Of a DNA stretch of 64,000 nt, positions 9,536-17,867 are shown piece after piece. Each line of letters opens with the position of its first letter. Positions within the stretch are counted from its first letter, which is position 1. This DNA is from Candidatus Schekmanbacteria bacterium (GTDB lineage Bacteria > Schekmanbacteria > GWA2-38-11 > J061). A program made the position numbers and the translations under genes. The notes beneath the pieces are model-generated. The model was given only the letters and a program-made list of their open reading frames with translations, was not told where the DNA came from and made no database searches. The stretch covers positions 62,001 through 126,000 of the forward strand of contig JACRJM010000015.1 of NCBI GenBank assembly GCA_016219965.1, given 5' to 3'.

Positions 9536-11047
9536 ATGGGAAAAAACAATAAAAAAATTTTACTTATTACTCCCCCTTATTACAGATTATATAACAGTAG
9601 ATATTCGCTCAATCGTTATCCCCTGTCATTAGGTTATTTGTCAGGAGCAATATTGGATAATACTTCATGGGAAGTTATGACTTACAATGCTGATTTCTGT
9701 CAAGATAATGAGCAGCTGCAAGTTAGTTATTTAGCAGGAGAAGGATTTAATAATTATCTAAAAAACATCAATGATCTGACAAGCAGCATATGGGATGAAG
9801 TTAAAGAAACGATAAGGGATTTTAATCCTTCTGTAATAGGATTATCCTGTATGACTCAGAATTTTAAGGGAGCATACAACATTGCCAAAATTGCTAAAGA
9901 ACTAAATGAGGATATTCTTGTTATAGTTGGCGGTCCACATGCAAACATGTTTTTATCGGAAGTCTTAGACTATCCTTACATTGATATATGTGCTGTCGGA
10001 GAGGGAGAGGAAACTATTGTCGAATTGTTAAATACTATTGACGGTAACAATGATTTTAATACTGTTACGGGAATTATATATAGAATAGATGGGAAGGTTG
10101 TCGTGAATCAACCGAGAGAACTTCTTAAAGATTTAGATTCTCTTTCTTTCCCTCATAAATATGCTCATAAGGTTTTAAAAAATTATGATAGATATCCAGT
10201 CGAAGCTTTCCACAACATTTTTGCTATAAGAGGGTGTCCTTTTAACTGTATTTTTTGTGGTTCTATTTATATTTGGGGCAGAAAACCAAGATATCGTTCT
10301 ATAGACAATGTAATTGAAGAGATAAGAAACCTGAGCAGAATGGGGGTTAAAAGAATAAGCTTTGAAGATGATTCGTTCGGGATTAAAAAGTCTTATATCT
10401 TGGAGTTAGCTGAAAAAATTAATGTAAATTGCCCCAGTGTAAAATGGTCCTGCGAAATGCACGTAAAAACCGTTACTGAAGAGATTGTGTCTGCTATGAG
10501 CGATTCTGGTTGTTGCAAAATTACATTGGGTGTTGAATCCGGGAACAACGATATTTTAAAGAAGATACGTAAAAAAAATACAATAGAAGATTGCATCCAT
10601 GCGGGCAAAATTATATCGAAGTTCAATATTGAATTAGGTGCATTCTTTATGGTTGGGTTTCCATGGGAGACAGAAGAAACCCTGAAAGATACAATTAGGG
10701 CAATGAAGAAACTTAATGCTGATTATTCAGTGTATAGTATTTTTACACCATATAAAGGGTCTGAAGCTTTCAGTATCTGCAAAGATATGGGGTTGATAAG
10801 CGATGATTATGATTTTTCCATATATAATCACCAGAGTCCATTAAACTGTTTCTGTAAAAATATTTCCAAAGAAAGATTTAGAAAAATATGTTCTAAAATG
10901 GAAAGGATAAGCGATAAAAGAGGTATCTATTATCAATTAATCAAACCGTTAACATCTTTAAAAACCATCAGAAAAATTAAAAATAAAGGGCTGAAAGGAG
11001 TCATTAAAAAAGTCAGAAACTTAGCTTTAGCATCAACTAAAAAGTAA
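9536..11047 (+). CDS. B12-binding radical SAM protein
   Basis: 503 residues. Residues about 8-160 form a cobalamin-binding-like domain (SLGYLSGAI, VIGLSCMTQNFKGAY, VIVGGPHANMFLSEVL, CAVGEGEETI). The radical SAM core has Cys234, Cys238 and Cys241 in IRGCPFNCIFCG. Further conserved segments are ISFEDDSFG, KITLGVESGNNDILKKIRK and FMVGFPWETEET. This is the BchE/HpnJ/magnesium-protoporphyrin cyclase-like class. Several related genes lie in polysaccharide loci and probably modify lipids or sugars. The substrate is unknown. A 120-base gap separates it from prsR; no terminator is visible there. Confidence 0.88.
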   Translation: MGKNNKKILLITPPYYRLYNSRYSLNRYPLSLGYLSGAILDNTSWEVMTYNADFCQDNEQLQVSYLAGEGFNNYLKNINDLTSSIWDEVKETIRDFNPSVIGLSCMTQNFKGAYNIAKIAKELNEDILVIVGGPHANMFLSEVLDYPYIDICAVGEGEETIVELLNTIDGNNDFNTVTGIIYRIDGKVVVNQPRELLKDLDSLSFPHKYAHKVLKNYDRYPVEAFHNIFAIRGCPFNCIFCGSIYIWGRKPRYRSIDNVIEEIRNLSRMGVKRISFEDDSFGIKKSYILELAEKINVNCPSVKWSCEMHVKTVTEEIVSAMSDSGCCKITLGVESGNNDILKKIRKKNTIEDCIHAGKIISKFNIELGAFFMVGFPWETEETLKDTIRAMKKLNADYSVYSIFTPYKGSEAFSICKDMGLISDDYDFSIYNHQSPLNCFCKNISKERFRKICSKMERISDKRGIYYQLIKPLTSLKTIRKIKNKGLKGVIKKVRNLALASTKK

Positions 11048-11111
11048 ACCCCTCTCGAAAACAAAATTGTTTTTTATCTCGTATTTTCTTCTATTTTAGA
11101 AATAAAGCCTT

Positions 11112-13931
11112 TTACATTCCGTTGAGCAGTTTTCTTACTTCATCTAATTCAGGAAAATTTGTTGACAGACTAAGGGCTTTTTGAAATTCAGATTTCGCCC
11201 TGCTTTTATCTCCTTCACGCATATAAGCTAAGCCCATATGATAATGAATTGTTGGGTCATCGGGAACAAGTTTTAAGGCTTCCTGGAACTTTTCTTTGGA
11301 TTCTTTAATCATTCCTTTTTTAAAGTATACCCAGCCTAATGTATCAATGACCCCTCCGTTATTTGGAGCCAGTTTTACGGCTTTTTGAGCCATACTTACT
11401 GCTTCATTCATATTCTTTCCAGTTTCTGCATATACCCATGCAAGGTTATTTTGAGCAAGGGGAATATCCGGAGATATTTTTATTGCTTCGTTGTAGTTTA
11501 AAATGGACTTGTCAAAATTTTTCTGGGTTTGATAAATTGATCCAAGCTTAGTATATATATCAGCTCGTATTAATTGCAGTTCCTTATCACTGTTTTTAGG
11601 AATTAACTCTAACGCTTTATTGTAATGATTAATAGCTTCATCTCTGTTGCTGCGTTTCATAGATAGTTCTGCAAGATTGATTGCAGGGAGTGGTGATTTC
11701 GGAAATTGAGCTGAAGCTTTTTCTAGGATTCCCATGGCATTAGCATAATCCCCTTTTTCCGAGTAAATTTTGCTTTGAAGTGTATAAGGTAACAAAGAAT
11801 TTATTTTAGGACCTTGAACTGCTTTTGCAATCTGAAGGGCTTCGTCGAAACGTTTGAGCGATGTCAATAATGATATTTTCTGAACTTTTATTTCTACTGA
11901 ATCCGGGGATTTTGTAAGGGCTTTATCTATCTGCTCAAGCGCCTGATTAAAGTCCTTCTTAACAGCATAAAGAGAAGCCAGTCTAAGATAACCAAGGGGT
12001 TTATCTGGCTGTAAGGATATTATCTTTTGATATGTTTGTTCTGCTTCATCCATTTTTTTATTTTTTACATAGAATGATGCTAAATAGTCATAACCAGCAA
12101 TAGCCTTCTCATCACTTTTTATCATTCTTTCAGCAGTTTCTTTAAGCTTATCATCCTGATTTGACTTTGCATATATACTTGCCAGATCAGCAAGCAATAC
12201 ATTATTGGCGGCAGTCTGCTTGATTCCGTTTTCAAGTATATCTATTGCCTGCTTGGTGTTCTCCTTCTGGAGGCTCAGTGCTGCAAGTCTCTTTATTAAA
12301 CCTATATTAGCAGGTGATTTAGCAAGTGCTTTACTAAGAATGTTTTCAGCTTTTCCTATGTCCTGTTGTTTTATATAGATTGTAGACAAGTTAATGTAAG
12401 ATGAAATAACATCAGGCGATTTCCCAATAGCTGTCTGATAAATATCTATTGCTTTAGCAGGCTCGTTTTTTCCAAAATAGGCAGAACCCAATAGATTCAA
12501 CAAAGTAGGATTATCTTTAGAGCGTTTTAATCCTTCTTGGCACTCTGATATTGCCTTATCATACTGTTGTGATTGTAAATAATAAGCAATAATTGTAATT
12601 CTTGCATCTAGAAAATTCGGATTTACCTCAAGTGCTTTTTCAAATTCACTAATAGCATTATCATTTTTCCCGGTTGATGCATAAAACTTTCCAAGGTTCA
12701 AATAAGATGGAGCAAATTCCGGATTGATTTCTATGGCTTTAGATAATTCCTTCTCAGCTTTGTCAAATTGTTTTGTCTGGGCATATGCCTGGGCAAGAGT
12801 AGCGTAAGCCAGAGGATTATCAGGTGCAGACTGTGCTATTTTCTGGAATTCCTGGAGGGCTTCATCATTCCATCCCTGTTTCAGATAAAGCGTACCTAAA
12901 TAAAGATTGGCCAAAGTAAAAGACGGTTTTATTCTCAATACTGTCTTTAATTCAGTTATTGCCTGCTGCATGTTGCCCTTTTCCGCTTGCGCCAAAGCGA
13001 AATAAAATCTTGCTTCAGCGAATCCGGGTCCTTTTTTTACAGATTGTTCTAATTCTGAAAACGCAGCATCAATTTTGCCCTGTCTAAGACGGGCAACTCC
13101 CTTAAGGTAATTTCCTCCTGCAAGCTTAAAGTCTATTTTGTTGAGGGTTTCCCCCTCCTCGATCGCTGCATCAAATTTTTTCTGGTCTAAATAAAGTGAA
13201 CCTAGAAGAAAACGTGTGTCATAGTGATTAGGATTAATCTGTAAGGCCTTTTTAAAAGTTTGTTCGGCGTTTGTATAATCTTTTTTCTGAATATAGAAGT
13301 TTGCTAAGCTTAATATTCCCTCAAAGTCCTTTGGGGCTAATTCCAGAGATTTTTTGTAGAAGGCTTCTGCTTCATCAAATTTCTTTTCGCGCATATATAG
13401 ATGCCCCCTGCTTATGTAAACCTTAGAAAAGGCAGGGTCCATTTGAATGACCTGCTTGAAATATGAATCTGCTTTATCGAAATCATTTTTTGCTGTCCAG
13501 GCCATTCCTATAGCATTTAAACACTGTTTGTTATTAGGATCTTTTTTTATTAAACTTTCCAGACTTTTCAGTGCATCGTCCGCTTTCCCTCTGCTCAAAT
13601 TTATAAGTCCCATTTGCAACAGAAGATCATTGTTTTCAAACTTAAGTCCATTTGCTTTTTCAAACTGTTCGAGTGCTTTATCGTACTCCCGTCTCCCCAT
13701 GTACGATTTTCCGAGATAATACAATGTCTCTCCAGACTGGGGGTCAATTTTTAATGCATTCTTAAGTTCAATTATGGCTCCGTTATATTCTTCTTTTTCA
13801 ATTAAGCTCTTGGCTTTGATTATATGTTTTTCAATTTTTTCTTTTGGACTTTGGCAGGAAGTTAGTATAAATAGTGTTAGCAGTATATTCACAGAAAGAA
13901 ATGAGAAACGGAATATGGCTGATTTTTTCAT
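11112..13931 (-). CDS. prsT: TPR-repeat lipoprotein PrsT
   Basis: 939 residues. The signal peptide ends in a lipobox LFILTSC with Cys26. The rest is an uninterrupted array of about two dozen tetratricopeptide repeats, for example FDEAEAFYKKSLELAPKDFE and NDNAISEFEKALEVNPNFLD. Length, lipobox and neighbourhood fit PrsT, the TPR protein of PEP-CTERM/exosortase loci, thought to help assemble or export the polysaccharide at the outer membrane. It is transcribed toward the radical SAM gene (convergent, 64-base gap). A promoter is suggested at 13979-14007. Confidence 0.9.
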   Translation of the reverse strand: MKKSAIFRFSFLSVNILLTLFILTSCQSPKEKIEKHIIKAKSLIEKEEYNGAIIELKNALKIDPQSGETLYYLGKSYMGRREYDKALEQFEKANGLKFENNDLLLQMGLINLSRGKADDALKSLESLIKKDPNNKQCLNAIGMAWTAKNDFDKADSYFKQVIQMDPAFSKVYISRGHLYMREKKFDEAEAFYKKSLELAPKDFEGILSLANFYIQKKDYTNAEQTFKKALQINPNHYDTRFLLGSLYLDQKKFDAAIEEGETLNKIDFKLAGGNYLKGVARLRQGKIDAAFSELEQSVKKGPGFAEARFYFALAQAEKGNMQQAITELKTVLRIKPSFTLANLYLGTLYLKQGWNDEALQEFQKIAQSAPDNPLAYATLAQAYAQTKQFDKAEKELSKAIEINPEFAPSYLNLGKFYASTGKNDNAISEFEKALEVNPNFLDARITIIAYYLQSQQYDKAISECQEGLKRSKDNPTLLNLLGSAYFGKNEPAKAIDIYQTAIGKSPDVISSYINLSTIYIKQQDIGKAENILSKALAKSPANIGLIKRLAALSLQKENTKQAIDILENGIKQTAANNVLLADLASIYAKSNQDDKLKETAERMIKSDEKAIAGYDYLASFYVKNKKMDEAEQTYQKIISLQPDKPLGYLRLASLYAVKKDFNQALEQIDKALTKSPDSVEIKVQKISLLTSLKRFDEALQIAKAVQGPKINSLLPYTLQSKIYSEKGDYANAMGILEKASAQFPKSPLPAINLAELSMKRSNRDEAINHYNKALELIPKNSDKELQLIRADIYTKLGSIYQTQKNFDKSILNYNEAIKISPDIPLAQNNLAWVYAETGKNMNEAVSMAQKAVKLAPNNGGVIDTLGWVYFKKGMIKESKEKFQEALKLVPDDPTIHYHMGLAYMREGDKSRAKSEFQKALSLSTNFPELDEVRKLLNGM

Positions 13932-13978
13932 TTATTTCTCCGCAATAGGGTTAATTTAACTTAGTATTATGAAACCGA

Positions 13979-14007
13979 AAGTTATAGAGTTCAATTTTCT
14001 TTGTCAA
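13979..14007 (-). promoter_or_regulatory. Putative sigma-70 promoter for prsT
   Basis: On the minus strand TTGACA (14007-14002), a 17-base spacer and TAACTT (13984-13979), about 50 bases before the prsT start. The -35 box is perfect, the -10 box weak. Confidence 0.45.
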
Positions 14008-14111
14008 GATTACTTTTTATATTTTTGTTCATATTATTTTACCACATAACTGGTTTATAATTTACTTATTAATTATGAATAATGAGTGCATTTCACTTGG
14101 TCTGCTATCGG

Positions 14112-14143
14112 GTTAGCGAGCGAATATAATTAAATGACAAAAT
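14112..14143 (+). repeat. Direct repeat copy 2, spanning the start of the kinase gene
   Basis: GTTAGCGAGCGAAT, a 7-base spacer and AATGACAAAAT, identical in both blocks and spacing to 1384-1415. The ATG of the second block is the start codon of the histidine kinase. Conservation of the non-coding first block suggests a copied or shared control region. Confidence 0.8.
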
Positions 14144-15378
14144 CCATAGATATGAATAATCCCCCAACTTCCGCTACGAGCGTTTCAAATGGATCATCTG
14201 AAAAAAATAATCTATTTTATGAAAAAGAGTTTGTAAGAAGAATTTTCACCATTCTTTTCCTGCTCGTCGGAGTAACTACAATACATTATACTACTCCGTT
14301 AGCTTTTACACAGTATCATTATGTTTTTGCCAGAATGTACTATATCCCAATAATACTTGGCTCCTTCTGGTATGGTCTGAAAGGAGGGTTCATAGTATCA
14401 TTTTGTTCGGCAGTACTTTATGGCCCTCATATTTTCTTCCAATGGCGGACAGCCGGCATGGGCACATTAAACGAATACCTTGAGATAGCGATTTATATGG
14501 CTGTAGGTATTGTTACAGGTTTTATGGCTGATCAGGAGAAAGTTCTGAGATTTAAGTATCAGAAGGCTGCTGATGACCTTGAGAAATCCTATGAAAAACT
14601 TAAGGAGCAGGCAAGACAGCTCCTTGAAAAAGAACAGCAACTTATACGAGCAGACAGACTTGCCACTATGGGGGAGCTTGCTGCAAGTTTAACCCATGAG
14701 GTTAGAAATCCTCTCGGCTCAATATTGGGGAGTGCGGAGATACTTAAGGATGACTATAAACCGGGTGACGTGAAATATGAGTTTCTTGAAATAATGATAA
14801 AAGAAGCCAACAGGTTAGACAGAGTAATTAATAACTTTTTGTCATTTGCACGGTCTAACAAACCTGATATCAAGGAATTTGATATTAATTCCTCGATCCT
14901 TGACATAAAGGAACTTGTGGAAATTGGAGCTGCTAAAAAAGGTATAACCATCAACACAAACCTTGATGGCAAAATAGGGAAAATCAATGCCGACGAAGAG
15001 CAGATAAAACAAGCTATTTTAAATGTTCTTTTAAACTCCATCCAGGCCATGGATAAAAATGGGAGAATCACTATTTCCACGTTCCAAGAAAGCAGCGGGA
15101 CCTCTGCAAGAGATTTATCTGAACAGGAAATTACAGTCGGGAAAATGCCTGCTGTGCAATGTGTCAATATATCGTTTACCGATAATGGCTCAGGTATAAT
15201 TCCGGAAAACATGGAAAAAATCTTCAATCCTTTTTTTACTACAAGAGAGAACGGCACTGGATTGGGACTTTCCATAACACGAAGAATAATAGAAAATCAT
15301 AGAGGTTCTATTCATGTGCAGTCAAGAGTGAATGAGGGTACTACTTTTGTTATTAAACTTCCTCTCAGGGAATTTTGA
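14134..15378 (+). CDS. Membrane sensor histidine kinase (NtrB/ZraS-like)
   Basis: 414 residues. The N-terminal region (about 36-131) has several membrane segments with FARMYYIPIILGSFWYGLKG, a pattern common in uncharacterised membrane-embedded sensors. A coiled-coil linker (about 135-172) follows. The catalytic core has His188 in SLTHEVRNPLGSIL, an N-box AILNVLLNSIQAMD, and G-boxes FTDNGSGI and TGLGLSITRRII. It pairs with the sigma-54 regulator that overlaps its stop codon. The ligand is unknown. The start is fixed by the direct repeat and by the absence of an upstream alternative. Confidence 0.9.
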   Translation: MTKSIDMNNPPTSATSVSNGSSEKNNLFYEKEFVRRIFTILFLLVGVTTIHYTTPLAFTQYHYVFARMYYIPIILGSFWYGLKGGFIVSFCSAVLYGPHIFFQWRTAGMGTLNEYLEIAIYMAVGIVTGFMADQEKVLRFKYQKAADDLEKSYEKLKEQARQLLEKEQQLIRADRLATMGELAASLTHEVRNPLGSILGSAEILKDDYKPGDVKYEFLEIMIKEANRLDRVINNFLSFARSNKPDIKEFDINSSILDIKELVEIGAAKKGITINTNLDGKIGKINADEEQIKQAILNVLLNSIQAMDKNGRITISTFQESSGTSARDLSEQEITVGKMPAVQCVNISFTDNGSGIIPENMEKIFNPFFTTRENGTGLGLSITRRIIENHRGSIHVQSRVNEGTTFVIKLPLREF

Positions 15379-15380
15379 AA

Positions 15381-16745
15381 ATGGATAATTCTGACATAAA
15401 GATATTGTTGATTGATGATGACGACAGTCTGAGGAGGGTTATAGAACATAATCTTTGCGAAGAAGGATATAAAGTTATTTCAGCTTCCGGAGGCAGTGCC
15501 GGAATAAAAATCCTGATGGAGAGCGAGTTTGACATAGTAATTACTGATTTGAAGATGCCTGACATTGACGGCATGGAAGTTCTCGGGACTGTTAAATCCC
15601 ATAATAAGGATATACCGGTTATTATGATAACTGCATTTGGCACCATAGAACAGGCAGTCGCTGCATTAAAATCCGGAGCTTTCGATTATCTTACTAAACC
15701 TTTTAACCGCGACGAACTTAAAATAACTGTAAAAAAGGCACTTGAACTTAGAAGCCTGCGCGGTGAGAATTTAAGGCTGAAGGCTGAGCTTTCAGGAAAA
15801 TTCAGTTTTGATTCGCTTATCTATGGAAGCCCTGTTATGAACGATATAGTTGAACTGCTCCGTAAGGTGTCTTATTCAGATTCAACTGTAATGCTTCTCG
15901 GGGAGAGTGGGACAGGAAAAGAACTTATAGCAAAAGCCATTCACTACAACAGCCCGAGAAACAAGGGGCCATTTGTGATAGTAAACTGCGCTGCTATACC
16001 TGATGAACTTTTGGAAAGCGAGCTTTTCGGACATTCTAAAGGTGCCTTTACCGGAGCTTACAGCGAAAAAAAAGGAAAGTTTGAATATGCAGATTCAGGG
16101 ACAATTTTTCTCGATGAAATTGGGGATCTGAAACCTTCCCTGCAGGCAAAGCTGCTTCGTGTATTGCAGGAAAAAAAAATAGACAAGGTCGGCAGCTCCG
16201 TACAGGTTGATGTTGATGTGAGGATAATTTCTGCGACTAACAGGGATTTAAAAAAAATGATTTCAGATAGTTTGTTCCGGGAGGATCTGTTCTACCGTCT
16301 CAGCGTAATTCCGGTAAGGATTCCGCCTTTGCGTGAAAGAAGGGACGATATCCCTCTCTTGCTGGACTATTTTATTAAGAAAAACAGCAAACAAAGAAAG
16401 CTTGTGGTAACTTCGGAAGCCCTTGCAATACTAACTAATTACAGCTGGAGAGGGAATGTAAGAGAGTTAGAAAATCTCATTGAAAGGCTTACTGTCATTA
16501 AAAGTGATTCCACTATAATACCAGCGGATCTGCCCGAAGAAATGACTTCATGTTCATCTGTTGCAGGAGGTGTTATTTGTGCTTTACCTGAAGAAGGACT
16601 TTCTCTCGATGAACTGGAGCGGGATATTATTTTAAAAGCCCTTGAAAAAAATGAATGGAATCAGTCAAAGGCAGCGAAATATTTGGATATGACCAGGCCT
16701 ACGCTTATATACCGTATGGAAAAATATAATATTAAAAAACCTTAA
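15381..16745 (+). CDS. Sigma-54-dependent response regulator (AtoC/ZraR-like)
   Basis: 454 residues from the ATG at 15381; a TTG at 15375 would overlap the kinase stop by four bases and is also possible. The receiver has an IDDDD acidic pocket, phospho-Asp in IVITDLKMPD and the LTKPF loop. The AAA+ domain has GESGTGKE and an intact GAFTGA loop (GHSKGAFTGAYSE). The C-terminal Fis-type helix-turn-helix is NQSKAAKYLDMTRPTLIYRM. It is the partner of the kinase just upstream. The last 14 bases overlap rnhB on the other strand. With PrsR it makes two sigma-54 activators within 8 kb. Confidence 0.93.
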   Translation: MDNSDIKILLIDDDDSLRRVIEHNLCEEGYKVISASGGSAGIKILMESEFDIVITDLKMPDIDGMEVLGTVKSHNKDIPVIMITAFGTIEQAVAALKSGAFDYLTKPFNRDELKITVKKALELRSLRGENLRLKAELSGKFSFDSLIYGSPVMNDIVELLRKVSYSDSTVMLLGESGTGKELIAKAIHYNSPRNKGPFVIVNCAAIPDELLESELFGHSKGAFTGAYSEKKGKFEYADSGTIFLDEIGDLKPSLQAKLLRVLQEKKIDKVGSSVQVDVDVRIISATNRDLKKMISDSLFREDLFYRLSVIPVRIPPLRERRDDIPLLLDYFIKKNSKQRKLVVTSEALAILTNYSWRGNVRELENLIERLTVIKSDSTIIPADLPEEMTSCSSVAGGVICALPEEGLSLDELERDIILKALEKNEWNQSKAAKYLDMTRPTLIYRMEKYNIKKP

Positions 16746-17334
16746 AGTTTTTTACCTGTTTGAAAGTTTTTCTATGGATTTCGCAGGGACCAATCTCCAT
16801 TATTTTCATGATATGTTCTTTTGTAGGATAGCCTTTATGCCTGTCAAAGCCATACTGCGGGTATAAGGTATGCATCTCCATCATGAACTTGTCCCTTGTC
16901 ACTTTTGCAAGGATAGAAGCAGCCGCTATAGAATAGCTCTGTGCATCTCCCTTTATTATAGTTTTCTGAGGTATTGAAGAATCTATTGCAACTATACCGT
17001 CTATTAAAAGGTAATCAGGTATCTGGTTTAAACCTTTAACCGCTTTTTCCATGGCAAGCTTTGAAGCCTGCAAAATATTTATTTCATCTATTATTTTTTC
17101 ATCAACTTCTGAAATAGAATAGGAAAGAGCTGTTCCAATGATCTTGTTAAAAAGATAATCTCTTTTTGAAGAAGAAAGTTTTTTTGAATCGTTAAGACCT
17201 TCTATGCGATGATCCGCAGGAAGTATAACGGCTGCTGCATGCACCGGACCGGCAAGCGGACCTCTACCGGCTTCATCTATTCCGGCAATAAATCTAAAGC
17301 CCTTGCAGAACCCTTCTTTTTCGAACAGGTCCAT
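16732..17334 (-). CDS. rnhB: Ribonuclease HII
   Basis: 200 residues, a usual length. The active-site signature GIDEAGRGPLAGPV gives the first Asp-Glu pair. LLIDG and AAASILAKVTRDKFM provide the remaining acidic residues, and YGFDRHKGYPTKEH is the conserved C-terminal motif. It removes ribonucleotides from RNA-DNA hybrids in the cytoplasm. It follows rplS by 17 bases in the same direction, a very common gene order. Its 3' end runs 14 bases into the regulator gene on the plus strand. Confidence 0.97.
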   Translation of the reverse strand: MDLFEKEGFCKGFRFIAGIDEAGRGPLAGPVHAAAVILPADHRIEGLNDSKKLSSSKRDYLFNKIIGTALSYSISEVDEKIIDEINILQASKLAMEKAVKGLNQIPDYLLIDGIVAIDSSIPQKTIIKGDAQSYSIAAASILAKVTRDKFMMEMHTLYPQYGFDRHKGYPTKEHIMKIMEIGPCEIHRKTFKQVKNFKVF

Positions 17335-17351
17335 TAAGGTATCAGGTTATA

Positions 17352-17696
17352 TTATTTCTGCTCTTGAACCTTGGCTGCTTTGCCAAATTTACTGCGAAGA
17401 TAATAGAGTTTTGCCCGCTTTACGACACCTTTTTTGGAGATCGTGATTTTTTGCAGAAGCGGTGAAAAAACCGGGAATATTCTTTCTACACCGATACCGT
17501 TTGATATCTTTCTGACGGTAATAGTTGACCTGGGACCCTTGTTCTTTATGGCAATTATAGTTCCTTCGAATACCTGTATCCTCTCCTTGTCACCTTCAAG
17601 GATTTTAAAGTGGACCTTTACTGTATCGCCAGGTGTATACTGCGGATAATCTTTAGAATATTTTTCACCTGTAAACTGATCAATCGTTTCAAACAT
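17352..17696 (-). CDS. rplS: 50S ribosomal protein L19
   Basis: 114 residues, typical for L19. Conserved segments are YTPGDTVKVHFKILEGDKER, VFEGTIIAIKNKG, FTVRKIS-type strand TITVRKISNGIGVERIFPVF, and RAKLYYLRSKFGKAAK. It lies at the 30S-50S interface. In most bacteria rplS directly follows trmD; here the 945-aa beta-helix gene on the opposite strand separates the two. It has its own promoter at 17727-17755. Confidence 0.98.
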   Translation of the reverse strand: MFETIDQFTGEKYSKDYPQYTPGDTVKVHFKILEGDKERIQVFEGTIIAIKNKGPRSTITVRKISNGIGVERIFPVFSPLLQKITISKKGVVKRAKLYYLRSKFGKAAKVQEQK

Positions 17697-17726
17697 GATT
17701 TAAGTCTCCTGAAAAACTGAAAAACA

Positions 17727-17755
17727 TATGTAATCTAACGCCAGATGTTTGTCAA
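17727..17755 (-). promoter_or_regulatory. Sigma-70 promoter for rplS-rnhB
   Basis: Minus-strand TTGACA (17755-17750), 17-base spacer, TACATA (17732-17727), about 30 bases before the rplS start. A dedicated promoter makes sense because rplS is cut off from the trmD block. Confidence 0.65.
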
Positions 17756-17867
17756 ATAAATTATTATTACTTTTTCAGTATTATTTAAAAAGTGACAACA
17801 AAAAAAAATTAATGTATTTTCTTACTTTATTCAATAAATTGTAGATGAATAGCAAAGCGAGGTACTC

